From the NCBI GenBank assembly GCA_964491425.1, contig CAZBFR010000036.1:1-8090 (forward strand): a stretch of DNA of 8,090 bases. Direction: 5' to 3'. The first letter of the stretch is position 1. Every line of letters starts with the position of its first letter. Positions 1-5,730 of the stretch are shown here, piece after piece. This DNA is from CAYFMS01 sp964491425. GTDB lineage: Bacteria; Patescibacteriota; Patescibacteriia; UBA9934. The notes under the pieces were generated by a model that had not been told where the DNA came from, searched no databases, and was given only the letters and a program-made list of their open reading frames with translations. The translations under genes and the position numbers were made by a program.

Positions 1-9
1 CTCCCACAT

Positions 10-83
10 TCCGGGATCGTCTAGCGGCAGGACTCCAGATTCTGGCTCTGGCAACTTAGGTTCGAATCCTAGTCCCGGAACCA
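10..83 (+). tRNA. tRNA-Gln, anticodon CUG, CCA encoded
   Basis: Folds as a complete cloverleaf. The 7-bp acceptor stem pairs 10-16 with 73-79. The D stem is 19-22/30-33 with GG in the loop. The anticodon stem is 35-39/47-51, with loop 40-46 and anticodon CTG at 42-44. The variable loop is 4 nt, the T stem is 56-60/68-72, and the T loop is TTCGAAT (61-67). The discriminator is A80 and CCA is encoded at 81-83. CUG reads CAG (Gln) codons, and the weak first pair U1-A72 is typical of tRNA-Gln. The A discriminator is less usual, since most bacterial tRNA-Gln have G there. The gene's promoter lies upstream of the window. Confidence 0.96.
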
Positions 84-89
84 AAAGAC

Positions 90-113
90 CCATCGCACAC
101 GCGGTGGTTTTTT
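90..113 (+). terminator. Intrinsic terminator of the tRNA-Gln gene
   Basis: A 7-bp stem (90-96 with 101-107, one T·G wobble) closes a 4-nt loop, ACAC. It is followed directly by six T (108-113). It starts 6 nt after the tRNA CCA, so it ends the tRNA transcript. The T-tract abuts the -35 box of the next promoter. Confidence 0.85.
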
Positions 114-114
114 G

Positions 115-143
115 TTGACAAAACAACTTTTTTATGCTATATT
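115..143 (+). promoter_or_regulatory. Strong sigma70-type promoter for the small gene at 201
   Basis: A perfect -35 box TTGACA (115-120) is followed by a 17-bp spacer and the -10 box TATATT (138-143), preceded by an extended TG at 135-136. Expected transcription start is about 150, which leaves a leader of about 50 nt before the ATG at 201. It is the best-matching promoter in the window. Confidence 0.85.
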
Positions 144-185
144 TAACCGTCCGCATTTCGTGTGGCAATACAGTTGCAGACCCCA

Positions 186-200
186 AACCTCGAGGTTCCC
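186..200 (+). promoter_or_regulatory. Ribosome binding site inside a 12-bp palindrome
   Basis: AACCTCGAGGTT (186-197) is a perfect palindrome. It contains GAGG (192-195), which lies 5 nt before the ATG at 201 and is the reason for choosing that start. In RNA it could form a 4-bp stem with a UCGA loop that partly covers the Shine-Dalgarno bases. The stem is weak, so a regulatory role is only possible. Confidence 0.45.
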
Positions 201-467
201 ATGGCATCTAAGAATGGCATCGAAGTCGCTATCGAAGAGGTCGTCCGCGTCGAAATCACCGGACGAACAGTCTCGAAAGGTAGCGACCGTTTCGGCAGAA
301 ACGATGATGGTCTTATTAGCGGGTTCCGCGAATGGCAAGAGGAAAAGAAATTCACATCATTCTTCATCGCCTACTCCGGTGCCGGACGCTACGTCGCGTA
401 CTTCAATCGCGCGGAACTCCAAACGGTCAAGGCCTTCTTCAAGGAGAAGGGCTTCGAGGTCGAGTGA
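201..467 (+). CDS. Small conserved-looking protein of unknown function (88 aa)
   Basis: I do not recognise this family. The 88-residue soluble protein has no signal peptide or membrane segment. It begins with a beta-rich charged stretch (EVAIEEVVRVEITGR, about residues 8-22), has a Gly/Asp-rich middle, and ends in an aromatic, basic region (SFFIAYSG, then an amphipathic helix with FFKEKGF). The pattern suggests a small mixed alpha/beta fold. The ATG at 201 is chosen for its GAGG at 5-nt spacing. A GTG at 162 in the same frame would add 13 residues but has no Shine-Dalgarno and lies about 12 nt from the predicted transcript start. The strong promoter at 115-143 implies high expression. It is transcribed toward the NUDIX gene, but that gene has its own promoter. 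Confidence 0.75.
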   Translation: MASKNGIEVAIEEVVRVEITGRTVSKGSDRFGRNDDGLISGFREWQEEKKFTSFFIAYSGAGRYVAYFNRAELQTVKAFFKEKGFEVE

Positions 468-517
468 ACGTCCCCCGTTACGCAGCCACCCTCGTGGCCT
501 CGCGTCGCGGGGGTTGT
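468..517 (+). other. GC-rich branched hairpin between two genes
   Basis: An outer stem pairs CCCCCG (472-477) with CGGGGG (508-513), extendable outward with a mismatch (468-470 with 515-517). An inner hairpin pairs GCCAC (485-489) with GTGGC (494-498) around loop CCTC. It begins right after the stop at 467. It could stop transcription, but no T-tract follows, and the next bases are the NUDIX promoter. Confidence 0.4.
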
Positions 518-518
518 C

Positions 519-527
519 TGTTATAAT
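519..527 (+). promoter_or_regulatory. Extended -10 promoter giving a near-leaderless NUDIX mRNA
   Basis: A consensus TATAAT (522-527) is preceded by TGT (519-521), an extended -10 element. No recognisable -35 lies at 16-18 bp spacing. The expected start point (about 533-535) is 1-3 nt before the ATG at 536, so the transcript would carry no Shine-Dalgarno. Confidence 0.75.
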
Positions 528-535
528 AGAGATCT

Positions 536-1000
536 ATGGCACACATCCACGAAAAAATTGATTTCTGTGTTGGTTCGTACATTGTTCATGGCGACAAGGT
601 TCTCCTAATCCACCATAAGAAACTCCAAACATGGCTTGCAATCGGCGGGCACGTCGAACTCGACGAGGATACGGATCAGGCGCTGTTTCGGGAGATTGAG
701 GAAGAATGTGGAATTAAGCCTGATCAAATCGAGATTCTTTCGACAAAACGGCCAATCGATGCCGAGGGCGAGAAAAATCTATGGACGCCAAATTACATGG
801 ATATCCACGTTATTAGCGAAACCCACAAGCATATCGGTCTTGTCTACTTCTCCCGATCAAGCACGAACAAAATTCAGCTCGCGGAAATGGAGCACAATGA
901 AATCCGCTGGTTTACCAAGGAAGACCTTGTGGATCCGAAATTTGCCGTACGTCCAGGTGTCGCTTGGTACGCAAACGAGGCACTAAATCGAGCGCTCTAG
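536..1000 (+). CDS. NUDIX hydrolase
   Basis: Cytosolic hydrolase of nucleoside diphosphates linked to another group. It has 154 residues, a normal length for a single-domain member. The full NUDIX box is visible: G38, five residues, E44, seven residues, then REIEEECGI (52-60), matching GX5EX7REUXEEXGU. E55, E56 and the surrounding acids are the Mg2+ ligands. The substrate cannot be read from sequence. GGHVE before the box and a long loop with YMDIHVI resemble housecleaning or ADP-sugar/NTP-type members. The start is fixed by the -10 box 8 nt upstream, with no alternative start nearby. There is no Shine-Dalgarno after the predicted transcript start. The stop TAG (998-1000) overlaps the stop of the convergent membrane-protein gene in the shared CTAG. 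Confidence 0.93.
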   Translation: MAHIHEKIDFCVGSYIVHGDKVLLIHHKKLQTWLAIGGHVELDEDTDQALFREIEEECGIKPDQIEILSTKRPIDAEGEKNLWTPNYMDIHVISETHKHIGLVYFSRSSTNKIQLAEMEHNEIRWFTKEDLVDPKFAVRPGVAWYANEALNRAL

Positions 1001-1698
1001 TCCTGTTTTCCTCGCAAATCTTCAAAGATAGCGTCGAGAATCTTGGACGCATGTTCGCGGCCGCCGAGACCGAAGGCGAGACCACCGGCGAGCGAAATCA
1101 TTGCGACAAAGCCGATAAAGAGCGTGTTGACGAGGGGTTCCGCAATACCGAGCTGAACAAGGGACGCCATGATACTAAACGCATAAATAGACCATTTCGC
1201 GAGACCCGCAAGAATACTTGCGGTTTTCATTTTCGTTGCTTCGAGCGCCTTTTGGAGAACTTGCTGGATAAATCCCCCGAGGACGAAGCCGACAAGGAGA
1301 ATAATAACGGTGATCGCGACGTTTGGAAGATAGGCGATTACATCCGCGAGGAAAAGCGTAACCTGATCCCAATTTAGGACATCGGCAACGGTAATAAGTG
1401 TGAGGATGATAATAAACCACTTCACGATCCATCCAAACACCTCCGCGATTCCAAAGGAAAGACCAAGGCGACCGATTAGATCGTCAAAGTCTACTCGACG
1501 AAGAAAATCGTCAATACGAATAAAGTGTAAAAATCGAACGAGAATAGCCGATAGAATATTTGCAAGAAGAAGCCCGATAAAAAGAACAATGATTGCGGCA
1601 CCAATTCTCGGGAGAAGAAGAACGGTTTGATCCCAAAGGCCAAGGAGGAGCGTCTTTATCACTTCGGCGGAAACGAGAAATTGATTTGTTTCGTTCAT
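997..1698 (-). CDS. MscS-like 'conserved TM helix' membrane protein without the cytoplasmic domain
   Basis: Integral membrane protein of 233 residues with about five hydrophobic segments (roughly 25-57, 83-107, 116-148, 161-185, 187-211). Two of them, RIGAAIIVLFIGLLLANIL (31-49) and LPNVAITVIILLVGFVLGG (124-142), have the repeat look of the TM_helix family (PF05552) found with small-conductance mechanosensitive channels. The last helix ends in AFGLGGREHASKIL, like the pore helix and turn that in MscS precede the beta domain. Here the protein stops about 20 residues later, so the vestibule is absent. It could form a pore or be a membrane scaffold. Its ATG overlaps the tsaB stop (ATGA), there is no clear Shine-Dalgarno, and translation is probably coupled. 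It is last in its operon, with no terminator visible before the overlapping NUDIX stop. Confidence 0.82.
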   Translation of the reverse strand: MNETNQFLVSAEVIKTLLLGLWDQTVLLLPRIGAAIIVLFIGLLLANILSAILVRFLHFIRIDDFLRRVDFDDLIGRLGLSFGIAEVFGWIVKWFIIILTLITVADVLNWDQVTLFLADVIAYLPNVAITVIILLVGFVLGGFIQQVLQKALEATKMKTASILAGLAKWSIYAFSIMASLVQLGIAEPLVNTLFIGFVAMISLAGGLAFGLGGREHASKILDAIFEDLRGKQD

Positions 1699-2111
1699 AG
1701 AGTGCGTTTTAATGCGTCGCGCGTTGGCGCTGTAATTTGGACTTCACGATCGTAAATAGGCGTAAGAATTTCCTCCGGTGAAAGCGCGCTAATTTGCCCT
1801 TTTACGCGTAGAAGCGTGTCTTCGTCCGCCTCGTCCTTCGCCTTTTCGATTCCGTATAACGCAACCCCCTTTGCTAGAGCGAACGTATTAGCGAGCGCAA
1901 GGGACGAACGCAAAGCTGTTGGTGAACCCGGACCCCGGACAACAACGAACCCCTCGATCTCCTCCACCGGGAGCGACTGAACACGTAAATATTCGTCGAG
2001 CGTTTTTAGATATTCTTCTGGCGAACACACAAAGTGTTCAACGGAAATATCCGGAGAAAACCGTCCGATTGAGAGTCCACCAATATCTTGCCCGTTGAGG
2101 TAAATGATCAT
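1695..2111 (-). CDS. tsaB: Short TsaB-like tRNA threonylcarbamoyladenosine biosynthesis protein
   Basis: TsaB is the inactive ASKHA-fold partner of TsaD in making t6A37 on ANN-decoding tRNAs. The hallmark is GFVVVRGPGSPTALRSSLAL (54-73), corresponding to the family's GPGSFTGLR loop and following helix, with F to P and G to A changes. The C-terminal LTPIYDRE (117-124) resembles the closing PxYxR segment. At 138 residues it is far shorter than the usual 220-230. The beta-strand start (MIIYLNGQDI) lacks the LALDTS motif, and the C-terminal half is mostly gone, so the core N-lobe with dimer helices remains. It lies in an operon with ATGA overlaps at both ends. AGGGGAG sits 2 nt before the ATG and looks like a closely spaced Shine-Dalgarno. 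A degenerate relative with another role is the alternative. Confidence 0.75.
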   Translation of the reverse strand: MIIYLNGQDIGGLSIGRFSPDISVEHFVCSPEEYLKTLDEYLRVQSLPVEEIEGFVVVRGPGSPTALRSSLALANTFALAKGVALYGIEKAKDEADEDTLLRVKGQISALSPEEILTPIYDREVQITAPTRDALKRTL

Positions 2112-2761
2112 AGCTCCCCTATCGTATTTACAAGGACAATCTTATCGCTTTGAATAAGCGACTCGAGAAATCGGTCTTTTACTTCTTGGCGATACTTAAA
2201 CTCTTCCGGAGGCATGCTCGTGTAATTAATCTCTCGTCCAATCTCGTCCTCGAAACGATCGATCGCATGCCGTAGCTTTGGCGCTTCGATTTTTCCAACG
2301 ATTAACATATCGGACGGCACGGTCTCGTCGTCGATAAATCGCCCCGTGAGGAAGAGCAAATGAATCTCCCCCGACTCTTGGATCTCCTTTACAAATTGAT
2401 AGTTCATCATTACCGCCGACTTTTTCATTATCGACCGCAACTCTTGAAGGAACGGAAAATTCGTATTCGTTCGATAAAACTTCCGCTTCTCCGTCCCCTT
2501 CGTCTTTTCTTCCTCGGGTAGTTCCGCTTCGGCTTCTAGAATCTTCCCGTCAACCTCCTCGACAATCCCGAGATCGACAAGGTTTTTCAGCTCACGCCGA
2601 ACGGAGTTGAGTTGCGCCTGGATGCGGCGGGTTAATTCCCGAACATAATAAGCTCGGTCGGGAGCGTCAAGAAATAGGGTTAAAATCCGAACCCGTGTCT
2701 TTGAACCAAATAAGTGTTCTATGTGGAAACTTGTGGGCTTGCCCGTTGATTGAAGAGACAT
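2108..2761 (-). CDS. Winged-helix regulator with nucleotidyltransferase-like C-terminal domain
   Basis: Probable DNA-binding regulator of 217 residues. Residues 13-70 form a winged helix: IEHLFGSKTRVRILTLFL, then YYVRELTRRIQ and the recognition-type helix LNSVRRELKNLVDLGIVEE. An acidic linker (75-92) follows, then a helix and KRKFYRTN (92-99). Residues 132-217 resemble the MNT nucleotidyltransferase fold, with LFLTGRF (136-142) and SDMLIVGK (150-157). The expected GS/GG and DhDh motifs are degraded: only D151 remains and L153 replaces the second acid, so catalysis is unlikely. The ATG at 2761 is preferred. A TTG at 2800 would add 13 residues but lies within the divergent promoter region. It is first in an operon with tsaB and the MscS-like gene (ATGA overlap) and faces the large gene across 48 bp. 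Autoregulation is plausible but inferred. Confidence 0.8.
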   Translation of the reverse strand: MSLQSTGKPTSFHIEHLFGSKTRVRILTLFLDAPDRAYYVRELTRRIQAQLNSVRRELKNLVDLGIVEEVDGKILEAEAELPEEEKTKGTEKRKFYRTNTNFPFLQELRSIMKKSAVMMNYQFVKEIQESGEIHLLFLTGRFIDDETVPSDMLIVGKIEAPKLRHAIDRFEDEIGREINYTSMPPEEFKYRQEVKDRFLESLIQSDKIVLVNTIGEL

Positions 2762-2778
2762 ACTAATTCGTATATACT
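2750..2778 (+). promoter_or_regulatory. Promoter for the 697-residue membrane protein gene
   Basis: TTGAAG (2750-2755), a 17-bp spacer and TATACT (2773-2778) make a good sigma70-type promoter with an expected start near 2785, giving a leader of about 25 nt before the ATG at 2810. Its -35 lies inside the first codons of the divergent regulator gene, and its -10 overlaps the minus-strand -10. Confidence 0.65.
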
Positions 2779-2785
2779 CATAGTA
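2761..2785. promoter_or_regulatory. Candidate operator dyad over the divergent -10 boxes
   Basis: TACTA (2761-2765) and TAGTA (2781-2785) form an inverted repeat around the perfect palindrome GTATATAC (2770-2777). The centres differ by half a base. The dyad covers the -10 elements of both divergent promoters next to a winged-helix gene, so it is a reasonable operator candidate. The arms are short and AT-rich, so chance is not excluded. Confidence 0.35.
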
Positions 2786-2800
2786 AAGACTATTCCTCAA
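2771..2800 (-). promoter_or_regulatory. Divergent promoter for the regulator-tsaB-channel operon
   Basis: On the minus strand TTGAGG (2800-2795), an 18-bp spacer and TATATA (2776-2771) place the start near 2764, almost at the ATG at 2761. An alternative pair is TTTACG (2808-2803), 17 bp, TACTAT (2785-2780), giving a 12-nt leader. Either way no Shine-Dalgarno would be present. Confidence 0.5.
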
Positions 2801-2809
2801 TCCGTAAAG

Positions 2810-4903
2810 ATGAACCCGTATATTCTTAAAAGCGCGAAGATTGAATCGGTTTCCGATCGAGATCCCGTTTTATTGTTTACGTTTCTTGAGGAACTCGACA
2901 AGGGAGCCGTTCGGCCGTTCGGGCTTGTTAAACTTACGGGTCGCCAAAATCCGGCGCGTGTTCGACTTGTAAAACTCATCGAGAGTGCCCTCCAAGATTT
3001 TTGTTCAAACCTCGAACCGAACGCGAATATCCCGAGACGCTTTGAGAAATTTATGGAGCAAATGCGGGCAACGATTCTCGACGGGGTGCTCGACGGCGCT
3101 GGGATTCCGCTTTCCGATTTTCACGCCGTATTTGGCGTTGTCTATAATACGAACGTGCTTCTCGCGGGCGTTGGAAAACTTACGACGCTGTTTATGCACA
3201 AAACGGCGAAAGAGCGCTATGTGCTTTATCATCTTGACCAATACTTTGACGATCGTGAGGAGTTATCTTGGAAAGATATTTTACAATCAGTTCTTGACGG
3301 TGAACTTCACCCGGGAGATGTGTTTTACGTAGGAACACGAGTTCCGGTTAATACGATTTCCGTTGATGAACTCCAAGAAATTCTCGTTACCCTTCCCCCT
3401 GCTGGCGCGATCGAACGGATTAAACAGTATCTTGGAGCGGCGACCTGCTACGGAGCGATTGCGTTTCAAACGAAGGATCCAGGGGTAAAACAGCCGAAAA
3501 AGGAAAATCCGCTTTCCTCGATCGAAGGTCTCTCCTCGACGCAGGAAGCGACGACGCGAATTCTCGGTGAACAATCTCCGGACCTTACAAGTATCGTGAA
3601 CACCCTTCGAAAGCCGATTATGCAACAGCTCTCGAGCGCCGGGCATTCGGGTTTTAAGAGCACGGTTAAACGGACGCTAATGATACTCGTTCACATCCTT
3701 TCACTCGTTGCGATTTTTACTCTAAAGGTCCTAAAAACGCTCTTCGCTCTTTCAAAGAAGATTATTAAGCCGGGATCAAGACCTCGAACTGCAATGGCGA
3801 GAGCTTCGGAACGAGCGAGAACGCTTTACCACGACGTCCGTGCGCTCCCTCGTCCCGCCAAACTCGCCTCGGTTTTTCTTGCAATGCTTGCGATCTGTGT
3901 GATTATCGCGATTTCCCTCGCGAATCAGTCCGCGAAAAAGAAGGAACGCTTCCTTGTAACCGAAACCGTTCTCGCAAAAATCGACGAGAAGCGGAATTCC
4001 GCGGAAGCGAGCCTTATTTACGGCAACACCGCGCAAGCGAAAACCCTTGTCGGAGAAGCCGTTGCCCTTTTCGATACAATCCAAGAGCAAGAACGCTACC
4101 AAGAGGAGATTACGTCGCTTAAAACGTCGATCGACGCCCTCGCGATGAAAATAAACGGCGTAACCCCTGTCGAAGCGACGCTTCTCGCAGGCGGACAAAA
4201 TATTACCGCGCTAACCGAAGCCGGAGGAGCGATCTACGCGACAACGGGAACCGCGCCGACGCGTCTCGAAGCGGGTGCGCTAACACCCCTCGGCTCGACG
4301 CTCGCCGAGTCCCCTCGACAAATGACCGGCGAAGGCGGAAATGTCCTCGCCCTCCTCTCCTCGGGCCTCGTCCGTATTAGCGGAAACCTCGCAACCCCGG
4401 TCGTAAGCGGAATAACCGCCGCGAATCAGTCCGTCGCGATCCAGCTGTACAATGACACCCTCTACGCCCTAAACCCAGGCGCCCAACAAATCGTAAAAAT
4501 GCGAACACAGGGCACGCAGTACGAAGGCGGGACAAACTGGATTATCGACCGCACAACCGATCTTAAACTCGCCCGCGACTTCGCGATCGACGGCGACGTC
4601 TACATCCTTAACCCGAACGGCGTCGTCCGCTTCCGCTCAGGACGTGAGCAAACGTTCGCCCTCGCGACCGTCGAACCGTCGCTTGCGGACGCCCGCGAAA
4701 TTTGGACCTCGGCAACCTCGACCTCGCTCTATATCCTCGATCCGTCGCAAAAACGCATTCTCGTCTTTACCAAGGAAGGCGCCCTCCTCGCGCAGTACCA
4801 AAACGCTGAACTTGCAACGGCCGTATCAATGGTTATCGACGAACCTAACCGAAAAATCTTATTCGCAAACCCTACTGGCGTTTGGAGCCTATCCATGCCA
4901 TAA
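2810..4903 (+). CDS. Membrane protein: possible PP2C-like domain, TM segments, helical stalk, beta-propeller
   Basis: A 697-residue protein of unknown function. Residues 1-222 are a soluble alpha/beta domain. Segments such as NTNVLLAGVGKLTTLF (113-128) and LHPGDVFYVGT followed by SVDELQEIL (166-192) recall the late strands of PP2C phosphatases (GDxLLLxSDGL, then a helix). The metal-binding Asp residues are absent, so it would be a pseudo-phosphatase; this match is by eye. A linker (223-285) follows, then hydrophobic stretches 289-314 and 352-371, separated by a very basic loop. Residues 378-450 are helical or coiled coil. Residues 455-697 are beta-repeats (LYALNPGAQQIVKM, VYILNPNGVVRF, LYILDPSQKRILVF), as in NHL/YVTN-type propellers. 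If only 352-371 spans the membrane, the propeller is outside; with two spans it is inside. The ATG at 2810 is chosen because a TTG at 2750 lies before the predicted transcript start. The SIMPL gene follows 21 nt later. Confidence 0.85.
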   Translation: MNPYILKSAKIESVSDRDPVLLFTFLEELDKGAVRPFGLVKLTGRQNPARVRLVKLIESALQDFCSNLEPNANIPRRFEKFMEQMRATILDGVLDGAGIPLSDFHAVFGVVYNTNVLLAGVGKLTTLFMHKTAKERYVLYHLDQYFDDREELSWKDILQSVLDGELHPGDVFYVGTRVPVNTISVDELQEILVTLPPAGAIERIKQYLGAATCYGAIAFQTKDPGVKQPKKENPLSSIEGLSSTQEATTRILGEQSPDLTSIVNTLRKPIMQQLSSAGHSGFKSTVKRTLMILVHILSLVAIFTLKVLKTLFALSKKIIKPGSRPRTAMARASERARTLYHDVRALPRPAKLASVFLAMLAICVIIAISLANQSAKKKERFLVTETVLAKIDEKRNSAEASLIYGNTAQAKTLVGEAVALFDTIQEQERYQEEITSLKTSIDALAMKINGVTPVEATLLAGGQNITALTEAGGAIYATTGTAPTRLEAGALTPLGSTLAESPRQMTGEGGNVLALLSSGLVRISGNLATPVVSGITAANQSVAIQLYNDTLYALNPGAQQIVKMRTQGTQYEGGTNWIIDRTTDLKLARDFAIDGDVYILNPNGVVRFRSGREQTFALATVEPSLADAREIWTSATSTSLYILDPSQKRILVFTKEGALLAQYQNAELATAVSMVIDEPNRKILFANPTGVWSLSMP

Positions 4904-4909
4904 TAAATT

Positions 4910-4915
4910 CATAAT
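4910..4915 (+). promoter_or_regulatory. Possible -10 box just before the SIMPL gene
   Basis: CATAAT (4910-4915, five of six consensus bases) lies 9 nt before the ATG at 4925 in an AT-rich 21-nt gap. No -35 or extended TG accompanies it. There is no Shine-Dalgarno before the ATG, so either a leaderless transcript or readthrough from the upstream gene supplies this gene. Confidence 0.35.
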
Positions 4916-4924
4916 TAAACACCT

Positions 4925-5695
4925 ATGTCTATCTTCCCAGATCGCCGTGAACAGCCAGTGCTCTACGTCCTCGCAATCTTTATTAGTATCGCCCTTTTCG
5001 CCTTCCTTGCCGCGAAAACTGCGAACACCCTCCGCGAAGGCGCCTATATCGGTCAAACGGAAACGAGTAACACAATCGCCGTTTCCGGTAAGGGTGAGGT
5101 TGATGTAAAGCCAGATATCGCAACCTTCTCAATCTCCGTATCAACCGATGCGGCAACAGCGGAGAAAGCGAAAGAAGCGAACGCAAAGATCATGAACGAG
5201 ATCACAACCGAACTTAAGGCCCTCGATATTGAAAAAGAGGATCTTAAAACAGAATCGGTTTCGGTCTATGAAAACACAACCTGGAATCCAACAACGGGAG
5301 AATACGAAGTAAAGGGATGGCAAGCGTTCCAAAACCTAACGGTAACCGTCCGAGACCTTGATATTACGGATAAGGTCGTCGACGTTGCGACAAAGAAGCC
5401 GGACACCTCCCTCTCGGGTCCAAACTTCTCGGTTGAAAATCCAGAGGAATACCTCGCGGAAGCTCGCGAAAGCGCAATCGAACAAGCCCGTGAGAAAGCA
5501 GACCAAATCGCCGACTCTCTCGACCTCGCGATCGATTCCGTCGTAGGCTACTACGAATACCAAGACGGAGGTTTCTACCCAATGTACGAGAGCATGGCTT
5601 CCGACATGGGACGAGGCGGAGCCGTTGAGCTTAAGCTCGAAGAAGGTGAACAAACGATCACCCTCAACGTCGACATTACCTACCGACTACGATAA
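4925..5695 (+). CDS. Membrane-anchored SIMPL (DUF541) domain protein
   Basis: A 256-residue envelope protein with a short basic cytoplasmic start, one membrane anchor (about 12-31) and an outside SIMPL/DUF541 domain (PF04402, about 49-255). The family signature is clear: IAVSGKGEVDVKPDIATFSI (51-70) starts the domain, a helix with KAKEANAKIMNEI and ALDIEKEDLKTESVSVYE follows, and the end has the long helix EARESAIEQAREKADQIADSL (179-199) and closing strand TITLNVDITYRL. Family members form oligomeric periplasmic or surface assemblies (BP26, YggE), and YggE is linked to oxidative-stress tolerance; no catalytic activity is established. There is no lipobox or clear cleavage site, so it probably stays anchored. 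It lies 21 nt after the propeller gene and before a terminator, so the two likely share transcripts. Confidence 0.93.
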   Translation: MSIFPDRREQPVLYVLAIFISIALFAFLAAKTANTLREGAYIGQTETSNTIAVSGKGEVDVKPDIATFSISVSTDAATAEKAKEANAKIMNEITTELKALDIEKEDLKTESVSVYENTTWNPTTGEYEVKGWQAFQNLTVTVRDLDITDKVVDVATKKPDTSLSGPNFSVENPEEYLAEARESAIEQAREKADQIADSLDLAIDSVVGYYEYQDGGFYPMYESMASDMGRGGAVELKLEEGEQTITLNVDITYRLR

Positions 5696-5701
5696 AAATT
5701 T

Positions 5702-5730
5702 AAACCGCCCTCACCGGCGGTTTTCGTTTT
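5702..5730 (+). terminator. Intrinsic terminator after the SIMPL gene
   Basis: AAACCGCC (5702-5709) pairs perfectly with GGCGGTTT (5716-5723) around a 6-nt loop. The tract TTTTCGTTTT (5721-5730) follows. It begins 6 nt after the SIMPL stop and ends immediately before the ATG at 5731. Confidence 0.88.

Noticed and set aside
114..127. GTTG/CAAC inverted repeat overlapping the -35 box
   Set aside because: Four-base arms are expected by chance and no regulator or second site supports it.
112..561. 149-codon plus-strand frame across the promoter and small gene
   Set aside because: Starts inside the T-tract/-35 region, Ser/Arg-rich, and out of frame with the gene that has promoter and ribosome site.
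964..1377. Plus-strand open frame of 137 codons opposite the MscS-like gene
   Set aside because: Charged, low-complexity translation antisense to a clear five-helix membrane protein; it also overlaps the NUDIX end.
2750..2809. TTG 2750 (plus) and TTG 2800 (minus) as starts of the two divergent genes
   Set aside because: Both would translate the promoter region and make the two genes overlap head to head; ATG 2810 and ATG 2761 fit better.
3005..4198. Several open frames antisense to the large membrane-protein gene
   Set aside because: Arg/Cys/Phe-rich translations with no domain; they reflect the codon bias of the sense gene.
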